DNA of 64,000 bases from Ignavibacteriota bacterium (lineage in GTDB: Bacteria > Bacteroidota > Ignavibacteria > Ignavibacteriales > Ignavibacteriaceae): positions 2,527,001 through 2,591,000 of the forward strand of contig CP053446.1 in assembly GCA_013285405.1 (NCBI GenBank), written 5' to 3'. Position numbers and translations under genes: made by a program. Under the pieces are notes generated by a model. The model did not search any database. It saw only the letters and a program-made list of their open reading frames with translations, and was not told the origin of the DNA. Shown here in pieces: positions 9,197 to 17,851 of this stretch. Within the stretch, counting starts at the first letter, position 1, and each line of letters opens with the position of its first letter.

Positions 9197-9524
9197 AGAA
9201 GATGGTTATGTTTTTCTTTGTGTAAAAAGTGATTTACAAGAAAACATAGGTAGAAAATTTATTATCAATGATATTGAGATTGCTGTATTTAAAATAAATT
9301 CTGAAATATTCGCATTGAGTAACACTTGTCCTCATCAGCAAACTCGTTTAATTTATGACGGATTTGTAGAAGATGAATTTGTTGTCTGTCCAGCTCACGG
9401 TTGGAAATTTAATCTTCGGACCGGGAAAAAAGATTCAGGAAGCAATGGTTTGCAAGTTTATCCGGTAGAAGTTGTTGATGATAAAATTTATGTGAAGGTT
9501 TCACCAAAAGAATTGAGATGGTAA
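9186..9524 (+). CDS. Rieske [2Fe-2S] domain protein
   Basis: Single-domain Rieske ferredoxin of about 112 residues. The cluster motifs are CPHQQTRL and CPAHGWKF (Cys-X-His ... Cys-X2-His), the ferredoxin-type pattern also seen in NirD-like and dioxygenase ferredoxins. I chose the ATG at 9186, which overlaps the MBL-hydrolase stop, over an upstream in-frame ATG at 9147 that would add unrelated residues. Its electron partner is unknown. Coupling with the MBL hydrolase suggests a shared pathway but does not identify it. Confidence 0.85.
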   Translation: MKLEEDGYVFLCVKSDLQENIGRKFIINDIEIAVFKINSEIFALSNTCPHQQTRLIYDGFVEDEFVVCPAHGWKFNLRTGKKDSGSNGLQVYPVEVVDDKIYVKVSPKELRW

Positions 9525-9562
9525 TGCCCCACCTAAATCCTCCCCAAAGGGGAGGACTTTTT
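9525..9562 (+). repeat. Palindromic repeat/possible terminator after Rieske gene
   Basis: Arms TCCTCCCC (9538-9545) and GGGGAGGA (9549-9556), loop AAA, followed by CTTTTTT. It has the same head-stem-CTTT layout as the repeat inside rlmN. The T-run means it could also terminate transcription. Confidence 0.75.
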
Positions 9563-9575
9563 TAATCAAACAAAT

Positions 9576-10496
9576 ATGAAGTTATCGAATGAAATAGTGG
9601 TTGAAAAGGCGAAAGCAGTTGGTTTTGATCTGATCGGTTTTGCCAAAGCCGAAATTCTGAAAATCGAATCTCAGAATCTTCAGAAGTGGTTGGACAAAAA
9701 TTATCAGGCTGGTATGAATTATATGGAAAAGAATTTTGAAAAGAGGAAAGACATAAATCAAATTCTTACAAATGCAAGATCAGTTATTTCACTTGGACTT
9801 AATTACTATACTCCGCATTCATTTTCAAATGAAATTACTAAAGGTAAAGTTTCAAGATATGCCTGGGGAAAAGATTATCATCTGATTATCTGGTCAATGC
9901 TTGATAAACTGGAAGAAGATTTAAAAAGTATTGATCCGGCGTTTGAAAGTATTTCGTATGTTGATACCGGACCAGTGATGGATAAAGCCTGGGCAGTTCG
10001 TTCTGGAATTGGCTGGCTTGGAAAACACACAAATGTAATCAATCGCGAAATCGGGAGCTGGTTTTTTATAGCTAACATAATTACCAATTATGAATTTGAT
10101 TACTCCGATCAGATTCCTGATTTCTGTGGTACCTGTACTGCATGTCTTGATGCTTGTCCAACTGGTGCAATTGTTCAGGAATATGTTGTTGATGCAAATA
10201 AATGTATTTCTTATCTGACGATAGAGAATAAAGGAAAAATATCAGAAGAATTTATTGGAAAGTTTGATAACTGGCTTTTCGGTTGTGATATATGTCAGGA
10301 TGTTTGTCCATGGAATCAAAAATTTTCAGTTGAAACTTTAATAAATGATTTTCAACCTCAAAACAAAGAGTTGAAATTGATCGATATTTTTGAAATGAAA
10401 GAAGAGGAGTTCAAAGAAAAATTTCGAACTTCGCCTATTAAAAGAGCAAAGCTGAATGGATTAAAACGCAATGCATCATATCTTAAAAATCGTTGA
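9576..10496 (+). CDS. queG: Epoxyqueuosine reductase QueG
   Basis: Cobalamin- and 2x[4Fe-4S]-dependent enzyme for the last step of queuosine synthesis on tRNA. The 306-residue length fits the shorter form. Two ferredoxin motifs are clear: CGTCTACLDACPTGAI around residues 186-201 and CDICQDVCPWN around 236-246. The N-terminal KAVGFDLIGFAKAE and the central YVDTGPVMDKAWAVRSGIGWLGKH motif (cobalamin/active-site region with the catalytic Asp) are family-typical. It appears monocistronic. Confidence 0.93.
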   Translation: MKLSNEIVVEKAKAVGFDLIGFAKAEILKIESQNLQKWLDKNYQAGMNYMEKNFEKRKDINQILTNARSVISLGLNYYTPHSFSNEITKGKVSRYAWGKDYHLIIWSMLDKLEEDLKSIDPAFESISYVDTGPVMDKAWAVRSGIGWLGKHTNVINREIGSWFFIANIITNYEFDYSDQIPDFCGTCTACLDACPTGAIVQEYVVDANKCISYLTIENKGKISEEFIGKFDNWLFGCDICQDVCPWNQKFSVETLINDFQPQNKELKLIDIFEMKEEEFKEKFRTSPIKRAKLNGLKRNASYLKNR

Positions 10497-10548
10497 ATTA
10501 ATAAAGGATTTCTCGTACTAATCAACAAATTCATCTATTATACTAATA

Positions 10549-10606
10549 GCATGTATGCATAAATGCATGTATGTATGATCGTATTCAAAAATGCATTCAT
10601 GCATGC
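10549..10606. repeat. ATGCAT-rich inverted repeat in the queG-trxB gap
   Basis: The 188-nt gap between queG and trxB holds GCATGTATGCAT at its left and ATGCATTCATGCATGC at its right (10591-10606), imperfectly complementary. The 13-mer ATGCATTCATGCA occurs again inside the purL coding region (23425-23437), so this looks like a dispersed element. Confidence 0.6.
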
Positions 10607-10684
10607 TCTGTGAATCTTTCGTAAATTTGTAGAATCAAATCTTCAGAAATTAATTTTTAACTATAATTCATTTAAAGGAAAGAA

Positions 10685-11632
10685 ATGTCAGATAATCATC
10701 ACAAAATAATAATTATCGGATCAGGCCCTGCGGGATTTACGGCAGCGCTTTATACAGCAAGAGCAAATCTGAAACCTGTTATCTTTGAAGGAATGCAGCC
10801 CGGTGGTCAATTAACAATCACAACTGAAGTTGAAAACTATCCCGGATTCGAACACGGCATTCAGGGTCCTGCATTGATGGACATAATGAGGAAACAAGCG
10901 CAAAGATTTGGAACTGAAAGTATCTACAAAGAAATTACAGAAGTCGATTTTTCAAAGCGACCATTTGTTCTAAAATCTTATGATGATGTTTATACTGCTG
11001 ATGCAGTAATAGTTGCAACCGGTGCTTCAGCAAAACTGCTCGGTTTGGAAAGTGAAAAGAAATATATGGGATATGGAGTTTCTGCTTGCGCAACTTGTGA
11101 TGGATTCTTTTTTAAAAATCAGAAAGTACTTGTTGTTGGCGGCGGAGATACTGCAATGGAAGAAGCAACTTATCTTACAAACCACGCTTCAGAAGTTACA
11201 GTTGTGCATCGAAGAGAAGGTTTCAGAGCTTCAAATATTATGTTGAATCGAGCCGAGAAAAATCCGAAAATAAAATTCATGCTTAATAAAACAATTAAAG
11301 AAGTTGTTGGTGTTGAGCAGAATGGAATAAAGAGAATGACAGGAGTTGTTCTTGAAGATACACAGAATCATTCAACTGAAGAATTTAATGCTGATGGTTT
11401 ATTTATCGGAATTGGTCATCAACCAAATACAGCAATATTCAAAGGTCTGCTTGATATGGATGAAGTTGGTTATCTGAAAGTTAAGCCCGGTTCAACTTAC
11501 ACTAACATCGAAGGAGTTTTTGCTGCCGGTGATGTGAGTGACAGTAAATATCGTCAGGCTGTAACTGCGGCTGGATCAGGTTGTATGGCTGCTATCGATG
11601 CTGAAAAGTGGCTGGAAGCACAAGAGGCCTAA
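10685..11632 (+). CDS. trxB: Thioredoxin reductase TrxB
   Basis: NADPH-dependent FAD disulfide reductase of thioredoxin. 315 residues with the FAD dinucleotide fold IIGSGPAGFTAALYTARAN, the redox-active CATCD motif in ACATCDGFFFKN, the NADPH-binding VLVVGGGDTAMEEA, and the C-terminal GVFAAGDVSDSKYRQAVTA FAD motif. The start has AAGGAAAG upstream. It ends at a palindromic repeat that may act as terminator. Confidence 0.96.
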   Translation: MSDNHHKIIIIGSGPAGFTAALYTARANLKPVIFEGMQPGGQLTITTEVENYPGFEHGIQGPALMDIMRKQAQRFGTESIYKEITEVDFSKRPFVLKSYDDVYTADAVIVATGASAKLLGLESEKKYMGYGVSACATCDGFFFKNQKVLVVGGGDTAMEEATYLTNHASEVTVVHRREGFRASNIMLNRAEKNPKIKFMLNKTIKEVVGVEQNGIKRMTGVVLEDTQNHSTEEFNADGLFIGIGHQPNTAIFKGLLDMDEVGYLKVKPGSTYTNIEGVFAAGDVSDSKYRQAVTAAGSGCMAAIDAEKWLEAQEA

Positions 11633-11664
11633 CCCCAAACCCCTTCCCAAAGGGAAGGGGCTTT
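11632..11664 (+). repeat. Palindromic repeat/possible terminator after trxB
   Basis: Arms CCCCTTCCC (11640-11648) and GGGAAGGGG (11652-11660) with an AAA loop and CTTT tail. The head AACCCCAA begins at the trxB stop codon. Same family as the elements at 3224, 9525, 30342 and 30883. Confidence 0.75.
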
Positions 11665-11668
11665 CATT

Positions 11669-12040
11669 CTAACTACTAGCCTTTTTTTCTAAATCGTATG
11701 CACGTCTCAACCTGTTTCCATAGATGTTCGCAATTACAAAACCAATTCCTGTGAAAATAAATATTGAAGCAGGTGTAACTACTTCACGGGTCTCTTCCGC
11801 ACCAGACATTAAACCGATTCCCAATCCTATTCCAAAGAAAATAGAGATGATGCCGATTTTCATAAGCCAGAAAGGATCTCTCTTCTGTTCAAAGAATTTT
11901 TTTATATCTTCAGAAGATAATCCTTTTTCTATCAGCATTTGTCTTTCTCTGGAACGGTAATATATAAATGTAACCCAGATCAATCCGATAATTAGAAACA
12001 TTACTATCGGAATAAATACGGCAACTACTTCTTCTTGCAT
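11669..12040 (-). CDS. DUF6249-type small membrane protein
   Basis: 123 residues with three predicted membrane segments: VAVFIPIVMFLIIGLIWVTF at the N-terminus, MKIGIISIFFGIGLGIGLM in the middle and IFIFTGIGFVIANIYGN near the end. An RERQMLIEKGLSSEDIKKF linker lies between segments 1 and 2. This arrangement matches the DUF6249 family, often linked to ECF sigma factors in Bacteroidota. The ATG is preceded by AAAGGAAAAG. It is divergent from the sigma factor at 12224, which fits that association. Function is unknown. Confidence 0.7.
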   Translation of the reverse strand: MQEEVVAVFIPIVMFLIIGLIWVTFIYYRSRERQMLIEKGLSSEDIKKFFEQKRDPFWLMKIGIISIFFGIGLGIGLMSGAEETREVVTPASIFIFTGIGFVIANIYGNRLRRAYDLEKKASS

Positions 12041-12223
12041 TTTCTTTTCCTTTCTGTTGTTTAATAGTTGAGACTTTTATTCCTGCTGTTAGGTTACACT
12101 ATGTTAGCAAGATTAAAATTACTTTTAGCGTTCATTTATTGTTTTTGTTGTTTTCGCAATATATTTTTCAAAGGAAATAAACTTTGTGTAACCAATATCA
12201 CCAACTCAGAGTCTAACATTTGA

Positions 12224-12790
12224 ATGAGAAATCTTTCTGATCAGGAAATAATCGATTCGGTTAGAAAAGGCAATAGTTCTGATTATTCAATTTTAGTGAA
12301 TCGATACAAGAATAAAGCATTTTCAATGTTAAAGAGAATGCTGAAGAATGATTTCGATGCCGAAGAAGTTTTACAGGATTGTTTTTTGAAAGCTTATAAG
12401 TCGTTGGTGAATTTTAAAGGTGAATCAAAATTTTCAACCTGGTTTTACAGAATTGTCTATAATTCAGCTGTAACGAAATTATCTTCTCAGAAAAGAAAAA
12501 CAGAAACTGAAATGACGTCTGTAGAAGATTACATCAATCTTGAAAGTGAATATAATTCTGATGAGATCGAGAAAACAGATGTTAAGGATCTTGTTCATAG
12601 AACAATTAGTAAATTACCGGAGAGATATTCAGCGATTATAACAATGTTCTATTTAAATGAAATGACAATTGATGAGATAAGTGATGTAACGGGGATGAGC
12701 ATTTCAAATGTTAAAGTTATGCTTTACAGATCAAGAAATGCATTACGGGATTTAATCTTAAAAAATAAATTAGCCGAAGAATTACAATGA
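12224..12790 (+). CDS. ECF-type RNA polymerase sigma factor
   Basis: 188 residues with sigma region 2 (YKNKAFSMLKRMLKNDFDAEEVLQDCFLKAYKSL, ending FSTWFYRIVYN) and region 4 (LPERYSAIITMFYLNEMTIDEISDVTGMS, with the helix-turn-helix SISNVKVMLYRSRNAL). It recruits RNA polymerase to a stress or envelope regulon. The next gene overlaps its stop (ATGA) and encodes the likely anti-sigma factor. Cognate promoters cannot be deduced. A divergent DUF6249 gene lies upstream. Confidence 0.9.
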   Translation: MRNLSDQEIIDSVRKGNSSDYSILVNRYKNKAFSMLKRMLKNDFDAEEVLQDCFLKAYKSLVNFKGESKFSTWFYRIVYNSAVTKLSSQKRKTETEMTSVEDYINLESEYNSDEIEKTDVKDLVHRTISKLPERYSAIITMFYLNEMTIDEISDVTGMSISNVKVMLYRSRNALRDLILKNKLAEELQ

Positions 12791-13311
12791 TTCAGATTAC
12801 AGATGATATATTAAATAAATATCTTGACGGTGAGTTGAGCAGCGCAGAAGCTGATCAGGTAAAATCCATTATTCGTAATTCAGAAGAGCTGCAAAGAAAA
12901 TTCAATGCACTAAAGTTAGTTCACGATAATTTATCTGCAATTACTGAAGATGAAGTTACTGCTGGCTTTACCGAAAAGTTGATGAAGCAAATAGTAAAAA
13001 GATCAACAGTTCCAAAACAGCAGAAATATTTTATTGCTTCAGTAGTAACATTTATAGTATTACTTTGCCTTATAATGTTTGGTATTTCTATCTCTGCAAT
13101 GATTTCAGCAACTACGTCTGCTGCAAACGGCTCTGAATCTGTTTTTGATTCTGTATCTGGTCTAAGCGAAGGACTGGTCAGAACCATCCATAATTTATTC
13201 AGTGGAACAAGCTTGTCAATTATTGGATCGGTCTTTTCTCTGATCCTGTTGATATCTGGTTATTTCTTTTTTGAAATGCAGAAACGGACTAAAACTAATC
13301 TGGGGAATTAA
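12787..13311 (+). CDS. Putative membrane anti-sigma factor
   Basis: 174 residues, translationally coupled to the sigma gene. The cytoplasmic N-terminal region (ITDDILNKYLDGELSSAEADQVKSII) resembles the anti-sigma zinc-finger-like fold but lacks the HxxxCxxC residues. Two hydrophobic segments follow (FIASVVTFIVLLCLIMFGISIS; LSIIGSVFSLILLISGYFFF). The layout supports a transmembrane anti-sigma factor that holds the upstream sigma at the membrane. The assignment rests mainly on position and topology. Confidence 0.7.
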   Translation: MIQITDDILNKYLDGELSSAEADQVKSIIRNSEELQRKFNALKLVHDNLSAITEDEVTAGFTEKLMKQIVKRSTVPKQQKYFIASVVTFIVLLCLIMFGISISAMISATTSAANGSESVFDSVSGLSEGLVRTIHNLFSGTSLSIIGSVFSLILLISGYFFFEMQKRTKTNLGN

Positions 13312-13362
13312 CTTCTTCCTGCCATTTTTCTAACTTATTTGAAAATATTTATCCATTATTAA

Positions 13363-13450
13363 GAATTGTTGCATTGCTTTAATGCTGTATTGTTATATCA
13401 ATTAACTGTTCTCCAACAATAAAACAATTTAACAATATAGCAATTCAATT
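13363..13450. repeat. AT-rich imperfect inverted repeat upstream of era
   Basis: The 198-nt gap before era contains AATTGTTGCATTGC...ATTGTTATAT facing CAACAATAAAACAATTT...GCAATTCAATT. The blocks ATTGTTATAT and CAATAAAACAATTT recur in the element after era (14485-14543), so the two belong to one family. Confidence 0.6.
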
Positions 13451-13509
13451 CCTTCGAGAGTATTTTTCCGAAGTCCTTTTAATTCACTTTGGAATATTCA
13501 TAATAGATA

Positions 13510-14424
13510 ATGACTAATCACCGGACAGGTTACGCTGCAATACTTGGTTTACCCAATTCAGGCAAATCTACTCTGTTAAATGTTCTGCTCGGACAAAAGC
13601 TTTCAATTATCACATCAAAACCACAAACAACAAGAAAAAGAATTCTCGGAATTTTAAGTGAAGAAGATTACCAGATAATTTTTCTTGATACTCCGGGCAT
13701 TCTTTCGCCATCATATCTTCTTCAGGAAAAGATGATGGAAGATGTTAAAACTTCACTTGATGATGCAGATGTTATTTTATTAGTTATTGATGTAGCTGAA
13801 GATCCGTTAGGTGAAATTCTGCTTAATCAGGAATTTATCAGTGAATCAGTTTTGAAATCATCAAAACCTAAATTACTGGTGATAAATAAAGTTGATTTGA
13901 GCAACCAGGAAAAAGTCACTGAGCTGTTAAAGCATTTTGAAAAAAGGAAGTCATTTGAAGAAATTATTCCAATCTCAGCAGCACTCAACTTTAATATTCA
14001 AAGAGTAAAAGAAGAAATAGTTCGCTTTCTTCCCGAAGGACCGAAACTTTTTCCTGATGATCAGGTGACTGATGCTAATGAAAGATTCTTTGTCTCAGAA
14101 ATTATACGAGAAAAAATTCTTGAGCATTACCGTGATGAGATTCCGTACAGCAGTGAGGTATTGATTATTGAATTTAAAGAAAGAGAAGAAGGAAAAAATT
14201 TCATCAGTGCAGAAATTGTAGTTGAACGAGATTCCCAGAAAGCTATTATTATCGGCAAAGGTGGAACCGCAATTAAAAAACTTGGACAGGCTGCAAGAGA
14301 ATCAATCGAGGAGTTTTTGCAAAAAGATGTTTTTCTTGAACTGAGAGTTAAGGTCAGAAAAAAATGGCGAAGTGATGAAAATCTGCTGAAGAGTTTTGGG
14401 TATTCAATTAGGAACAAAACTTAA
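13510..14424 (+). CDS. era: GTPase Era
   Basis: Essential GTPase that binds the 3' end of 16S rRNA and helps 30S assembly. 304 residues: G1 GLPNSGKST (13-21), G2 in QTTRKRI, G3 DTPG, G4 NKVD, then the C-terminal KH domain with IIGKGGTAIKKLGQAARESIE. The architecture and length are canonical. It is flanked on both sides by AT-rich inverted repeats and appears to be its own transcription unit. Confidence 0.95.
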   Translation: MTNHRTGYAAILGLPNSGKSTLLNVLLGQKLSIITSKPQTTRKRILGILSEEDYQIIFLDTPGILSPSYLLQEKMMEDVKTSLDDADVILLVIDVAEDPLGEILLNQEFISESVLKSSKPKLLVINKVDLSNQEKVTELLKHFEKRKSFEEIIPISAALNFNIQRVKEEIVRFLPEGPKLFPDDQVTDANERFFVSEIIREKILEHYRDEIPYSSEVLIIEFKEREEGKNFISAEIVVERDSQKAIIIGKGGTAIKKLGQAARESIEEFLQKDVFLELRVKVRKKWRSDENLLKSFGYSIRNKT

Positions 14425-14484
14425 ATATAAAATTTTCTAAATATGAATATGACTTTCGGGAACCAATGTTCTGGATTAATTGCT

Positions 14485-14543
14485 AAATTGTTTTATTGTT
14501 ATATTGCTTTTATCAATTTAACAATAGAGCAATAAAACAATTT
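14485..14543. repeat. AT-rich perfect inverted repeat downstream of era
   Basis: AAATTGTTTTATTG (14485-14498) and its exact complement CAATAAAACAATTT (14530-14543) are separated by 31 nt. Same family as 13363-13450. It sits directly before acyP. Confidence 0.75.
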
Positions 14544-14553
14544 TTATTTATAA

Positions 14554-14829
14554 ATGGAAGTTCGTGCTGAAATTGTTGTTAATGGCTTGGTGCAAGGAGT
14601 TGGTTATAGATATTTTGTTATTCGTCAAGCGCAAATACTTGGATTAAAAGGCTATACCCAAAATCTTTATACCGGTGAAGTCCTCACAGTTGTTGAAGGT
14701 GAGAAAGCCATTATTGAAGAGTTAATTAAGAAATTAAAAGTCGGACCAATCCACGCTTCTGTTAAATCCTGTAAAGTAGATTGGCAGGAAACAAAAAATG
14801 AATTCACAGATTTTGAGGTAAAATTTTGA
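14554..14829 (+). CDS. acyP: Acylphosphatase
   Basis: 91-residue hydrolase of acyl phosphates. The active-site loop VNGLVQGVGYRYF supplies the phosphate-binding Arg, and the following KGYTQNLYTGEV supplies the catalytic Asn. Length and fold motifs are standard. Its TGA overlaps the ispF TTG start, opening a compact run acyP-ispF-dedA-lnt in which all genes overlap. Confidence 0.93.
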   Translation: MEVRAEIVVNGLVQGVGYRYFVIRQAQILGLKGYTQNLYTGEVLTVVEGEKAIIEELIKKLKVGPIHASVKSCKVDWQETKNEFTDFEVKF

Positions 14830-15311
14830 TTATAGATTTAAGAACCGGAATTGGATTTGACGTCCACGCATTCGTTGAAGGAAGAAAACTGATTCTCGGA
14901 GGAATTGAAATTGCTCACGATAAAGGATTATCAGGGCACTCTGATGCTGATGCACTTTTGCATGCAATTACCGATGCAATGCTTGGTTCACTTTCACTTG
15001 GAGATATTGGCACTCACTTTCCTGATGATGATGTGAGATATAAAAATGCTGACAGCACAGTATTTCTGAAGAAGGCTCACGAACTTATACGTAACAGGGG
15101 ATTTTATGTTAACAATATTGATGCTGTGGTAATGCTTCAGCAGCCAAAAATTTCTCCCTACATACAGAAGATGAAAGAAAAAATTTCAAAGATTCTTGAT
15201 ATCGGCTCTGATCGTATTTCAATCAAAGCAACAACAACTGAAAAACTTGGATTCGTTGGAAGGGAAGAAGGAATATCAGTTATGGCAGTTGCAACAGTAG
15301 TAAGAAAATAA
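14826..15311 (+). CDS. ispF: 2-C-methyl-D-erythritol 2,4-cyclodiphosphate synthase IspF
   Basis: MEP-pathway isoprenoid enzyme that cyclises CDP-ME-2-phosphate and releases CMP. 161 residues with the zinc ligands in GFDVHAF and GHSDADALLHAITDAMLG, plus the C-terminal IKATTTEKLGFVGREEGI motif. It starts with TTG inside TTGA, overlapping the acyP stop. Its stop TAATG overlaps the next start. Confidence 0.96.
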   Translation: MIIDLRTGIGFDVHAFVEGRKLILGGIEIAHDKGLSGHSDADALLHAITDAMLGSLSLGDIGTHFPDDDVRYKNADSTVFLKKAHELIRNRGFYVNNIDAVVMLQQPKISPYIQKMKEKISKILDIGSDRISIKATTTEKLGFVGREEGISVMAVATVVRK

Positions 15312-15922
15312 TGTTTGAAGATATTCTTTCCAGGATTGCAACATTTCCGCCATTCTGGATTTACATTACACTTTTCTTCTTTGCATTTATTGAAAATGTT
15401 TTTCCACCATCACCAAGTGACTTTGTTACAGTTGTGGGTGGAACACTTATTGGTACCGGCGATATTAATTTTTTACTTGCACTTTCATTTGCAACTCTTG
15501 GTAGCATTCTGGGTTTTTCATTAATGTTTTACATTGGAGCGACTGTAGATAAAAAATTAATTCACTCAGGAAAATTCAGATTTATTCCTGTTGAGTCGCT
15601 TAATAAAGTTGAAACCTGGTTCAGAAAATACGGCTACGTCATTGTCGTAGTTAACCGTTTTATGCCCGGAACACGAGCCGTGATTTCTTTCTTTGCGGGG
15701 ATTAGTAATCTTGACCCAAAAAGAACGATAGCACTATGTTTAATATCGGCTTTATTTTGGAACGCAATCTTACTATACCTTGGATTTATTTTTGGAGATA
15801 ATGTTGAATCTGTGGATAAATATTTAACAACTTACAGTAATATTGTAATTGTAGTTACTATCGTGATTATTTTATTTTTCATTGTAAGATATTTTTTCAG
15901 AAAAAGAAAATCAGCAGTTTGA
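15311..15922 (+). CDS. DedA/VTT-family membrane protein
   Basis: 203 residues with the DedA signature: an N-terminal re-entrant region with FIENVFPPSPSDFVTVVGGTLIG, then GYVIVVVNRFMPGTRAVISFFAGIS, and C-terminal membrane helices. DedA proteins are proposed lipid scramblases or transporters of the cytoplasmic membrane; some flip undecaprenyl-phosphate or phosphatidylethanolamine. The specific substrate here is unknown. It overlaps ispF by one base and lnt by four. Confidence 0.85.
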   Translation: MFEDILSRIATFPPFWIYITLFFFAFIENVFPPSPSDFVTVVGGTLIGTGDINFLLALSFATLGSILGFSLMFYIGATVDKKLIHSGKFRFIPVESLNKVETWFRKYGYVIVVVNRFMPGTRAVISFFAGISNLDPKRTIALCLISALFWNAILLYLGFIFGDNVESVDKYLTTYSNIVIVVTIVIILFFIVRYFFRKRKSAV

Positions 15923-17577
15923 AATTATTTTCTAAATACAAGGTCCAGCTTTCCCCTGAAGAAAAGAAACAACGAAGAAAAGAAAGATTATTGTTAATTC
16001 TCAGTGGAATTATTCTTGGAATATCTTTCCCACCATTTCCTTTCCCCTTTACACTTTTGATTTTTGTTGGACTGATTCCTTACTTCATTGTGATAAAAAG
16101 AAGAACAACTCTTGCTTCGATAAGCAGCGCAACTTTTCTTTTTTCATTGGTATTCAGTTTGATTACTATTTATTGGGTTGGAAGCTGGTCATCCGAAGCT
16201 GATCCATATTTGATGTTAGCTGGTGTTGCACTGCTTCTTGTTTATCCGTGTGTGATGTTAATTCCATCTACACTTTTTTATCTGACCAGAAAAGTATTTC
16301 CAAAATTTGATGCAATCTGGTTCTTTCCGTTATTCTGGGTTACACTTGAATATCTTTTAACACAAACCGATTTAAGATTTCCATGGCTTCTACTTGGGCA
16401 CGGACTCGCAAAGTTTAATTTGTTTATTCAAGGTGCAGATATTGTTGGAACAAACGGCTTATCATTAATTGCTGCATACCTAAATGTTCTTCTCTTTAAA
16501 TCTTTCTTTGAAAAGAATTCGGAAAGAAAATTTAGATTGAAACCATTACTGATTGCTGTGTTTATTTTTCTCTGCATGATTATTTACGGAATTTACAAAA
16601 CATCAACGTTCAGGATTTCAGAAAGAAAAGTTAGAATCGGAATAGTTCAGCCAAATTTGAATCCATGGGATAAATGGTCAACAGGAAATCTAAGTGACCT
16701 GTTAAATATGTACCTTACACTTTCACAAAAATGTGTAGATGAAGGTGCTGAAGTTATTCTCTGGCCTGAGACAGCTCTTCCTGTTTATGCGTTTGGTGGA
16801 ACTTACCCAATGGTTGAAAATTCTATTTATAATTTTCTCGACACAAATCATGTCTCACTTCTAACAGGAATGCCGGATATAATTTATGATCTGAATCAGA
16901 ATAATATTCCTGAAGATTCAAAATATTCCGGACCGGGAAATTATTATTACAGAACTTACAATGCAGTTCTTGGACTCAATCCTGGTTCAAGAAATATTCA
17001 GCGATATGGAAAAATGAAACTCGTACCTCTTGGCGAACGCGTACCATTTGTTGATCAATTTGCTTTTCTTGGTGATTTACTGAAATGGGGAGTTGGTATT
17101 ACGGGATGGAATATTGGGAAAGATACAACTGTATTTAAAATTAAGAATGAGAAAATTGATACAATAAAAGTTGGTGGTCTTGTTTGTTACGAATCTGTTG
17201 ATCCTGTTTTTGTAACTGCTTTTGTTCAGAAAGGTGCTGAGTTAATTACTGTAGTTACCAATGATAGCTGGTACGGAAAATCAAGCGGACCTTATCAGCA
17301 TAAAGATTTTGCAATGCTTCGGGCTGTAGAAAACAGAAGATCTGTTGTTCGCTGCGCAAATGGTGGTGTAAGTTGCATTATTAATGCGAAAGGAAATATT
17401 CTCGCTGAAACAAAGATGTTTGTGAAAACAACTTTAGTTGGAGAAGTACCTTTGCAAGATGAAAAAACATTTTATTCAGAGAATCCATTAATTGTACCTA
17501 TTCTTTGTTCGGTTTTTTCTTTCTGGATTTTTGGAATGAATATCTTAATTTGGCTGAAAAGTAAGTTTAAAATGTAG
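15919..17577 (+). CDS. lnt: Apolipoprotein N-acyltransferase Lnt
   Basis: Third enzyme of lipoprotein maturation, which N-acylates the lipobox Cys. 552 residues, starting with TTG that overlaps dedA. About six hydrophobic segments precede a nitrilase domain that starts near RIGIVQPNLNPWDKW. The catalytic triad is recognisable: Glu in ILWPETALP (near residue 284), Lys in KMKLVPLGERVPF (near 365) and Cys in GLVCYESVDP (near 423). Several lipoproteins in this window (NosL-like, cytochromes) are plausible substrates. Confidence 0.93.
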   Translation: MKLFSKYKVQLSPEEKKQRRKERLLLILSGIILGISFPPFPFPFTLLIFVGLIPYFIVIKRRTTLASISSATFLFSLVFSLITIYWVGSWSSEADPYLMLAGVALLLVYPCVMLIPSTLFYLTRKVFPKFDAIWFFPLFWVTLEYLLTQTDLRFPWLLLGHGLAKFNLFIQGADIVGTNGLSLIAAYLNVLLFKSFFEKNSERKFRLKPLLIAVFIFLCMIIYGIYKTSTFRISERKVRIGIVQPNLNPWDKWSTGNLSDLLNMYLTLSQKCVDEGAEVILWPETALPVYAFGGTYPMVENSIYNFLDTNHVSLLTGMPDIIYDLNQNNIPEDSKYSGPGNYYYRTYNAVLGLNPGSRNIQRYGKMKLVPLGERVPFVDQFAFLGDLLKWGVGITGWNIGKDTTVFKIKNEKIDTIKVGGLVCYESVDPVFVTAFVQKGAELITVVTNDSWYGKSSGPYQHKDFAMLRAVENRRSVVRCANGGVSCIINAKGNILAETKMFVKTTLVGEVPLQDEKTFYSENPLIVPILCSVFSFWIFGMNILIWLKSKFKM

Positions 17578-17614
17578 TAATTGATGAATAGCGATAGATT
17601 CTTTATCTTTTAGT

Positions 17615-17851
17615 ATGCAAAAAACAAATAAAAAAAATAAGAAGTTGATTATAACACTACCTCGTGAATCTTTGAAATATCTTGACAATAAAGTAGTTCA
17701 GGTTGAAGTGGATGAGAACATCTTAAAGAAAGAATTAAATCTCGAAGTTATAAAGAAAGCAAGAGGTTTGTTAAAAAAATATAATGTTGATGGTCTTGAG
17801 TACCAGAAACAAATTAGAAAAGAATGGGAGAGGGAGCTTGCCGTCGGATAA
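17615..17851 (+). CDS. Putative antitoxin partner of PIN-domain toxin
   Basis: 78-residue charged protein. The first part (LIITLPRESLKYLDNKVVQVEVDENILKKELN) could form a short beta-helix dimerisation domain. The Lys-rich tail (KKARGLLKKYNVDGLEYQKQIRKEWEREL) is a likely toxin-neutralising helix. No database family is recognised by eye. The assignment rests on its size and on the overlapping PIN gene. Confidence 0.65.
   Translation: MQKTNKKNKKLIITLPRESLKYLDNKVVQVEVDENILKKELNLEVIKKARGLLKKYNVDGLEYQKQIRKEWERELAVG

Noticed and set aside
10549..10606. Replication origin from ATGCAT repeats
   Set aside because: No DnaA boxes, dnaA/dnaN genes or AT-unwinding layout nearby; the same 13-mer also lies inside purL.
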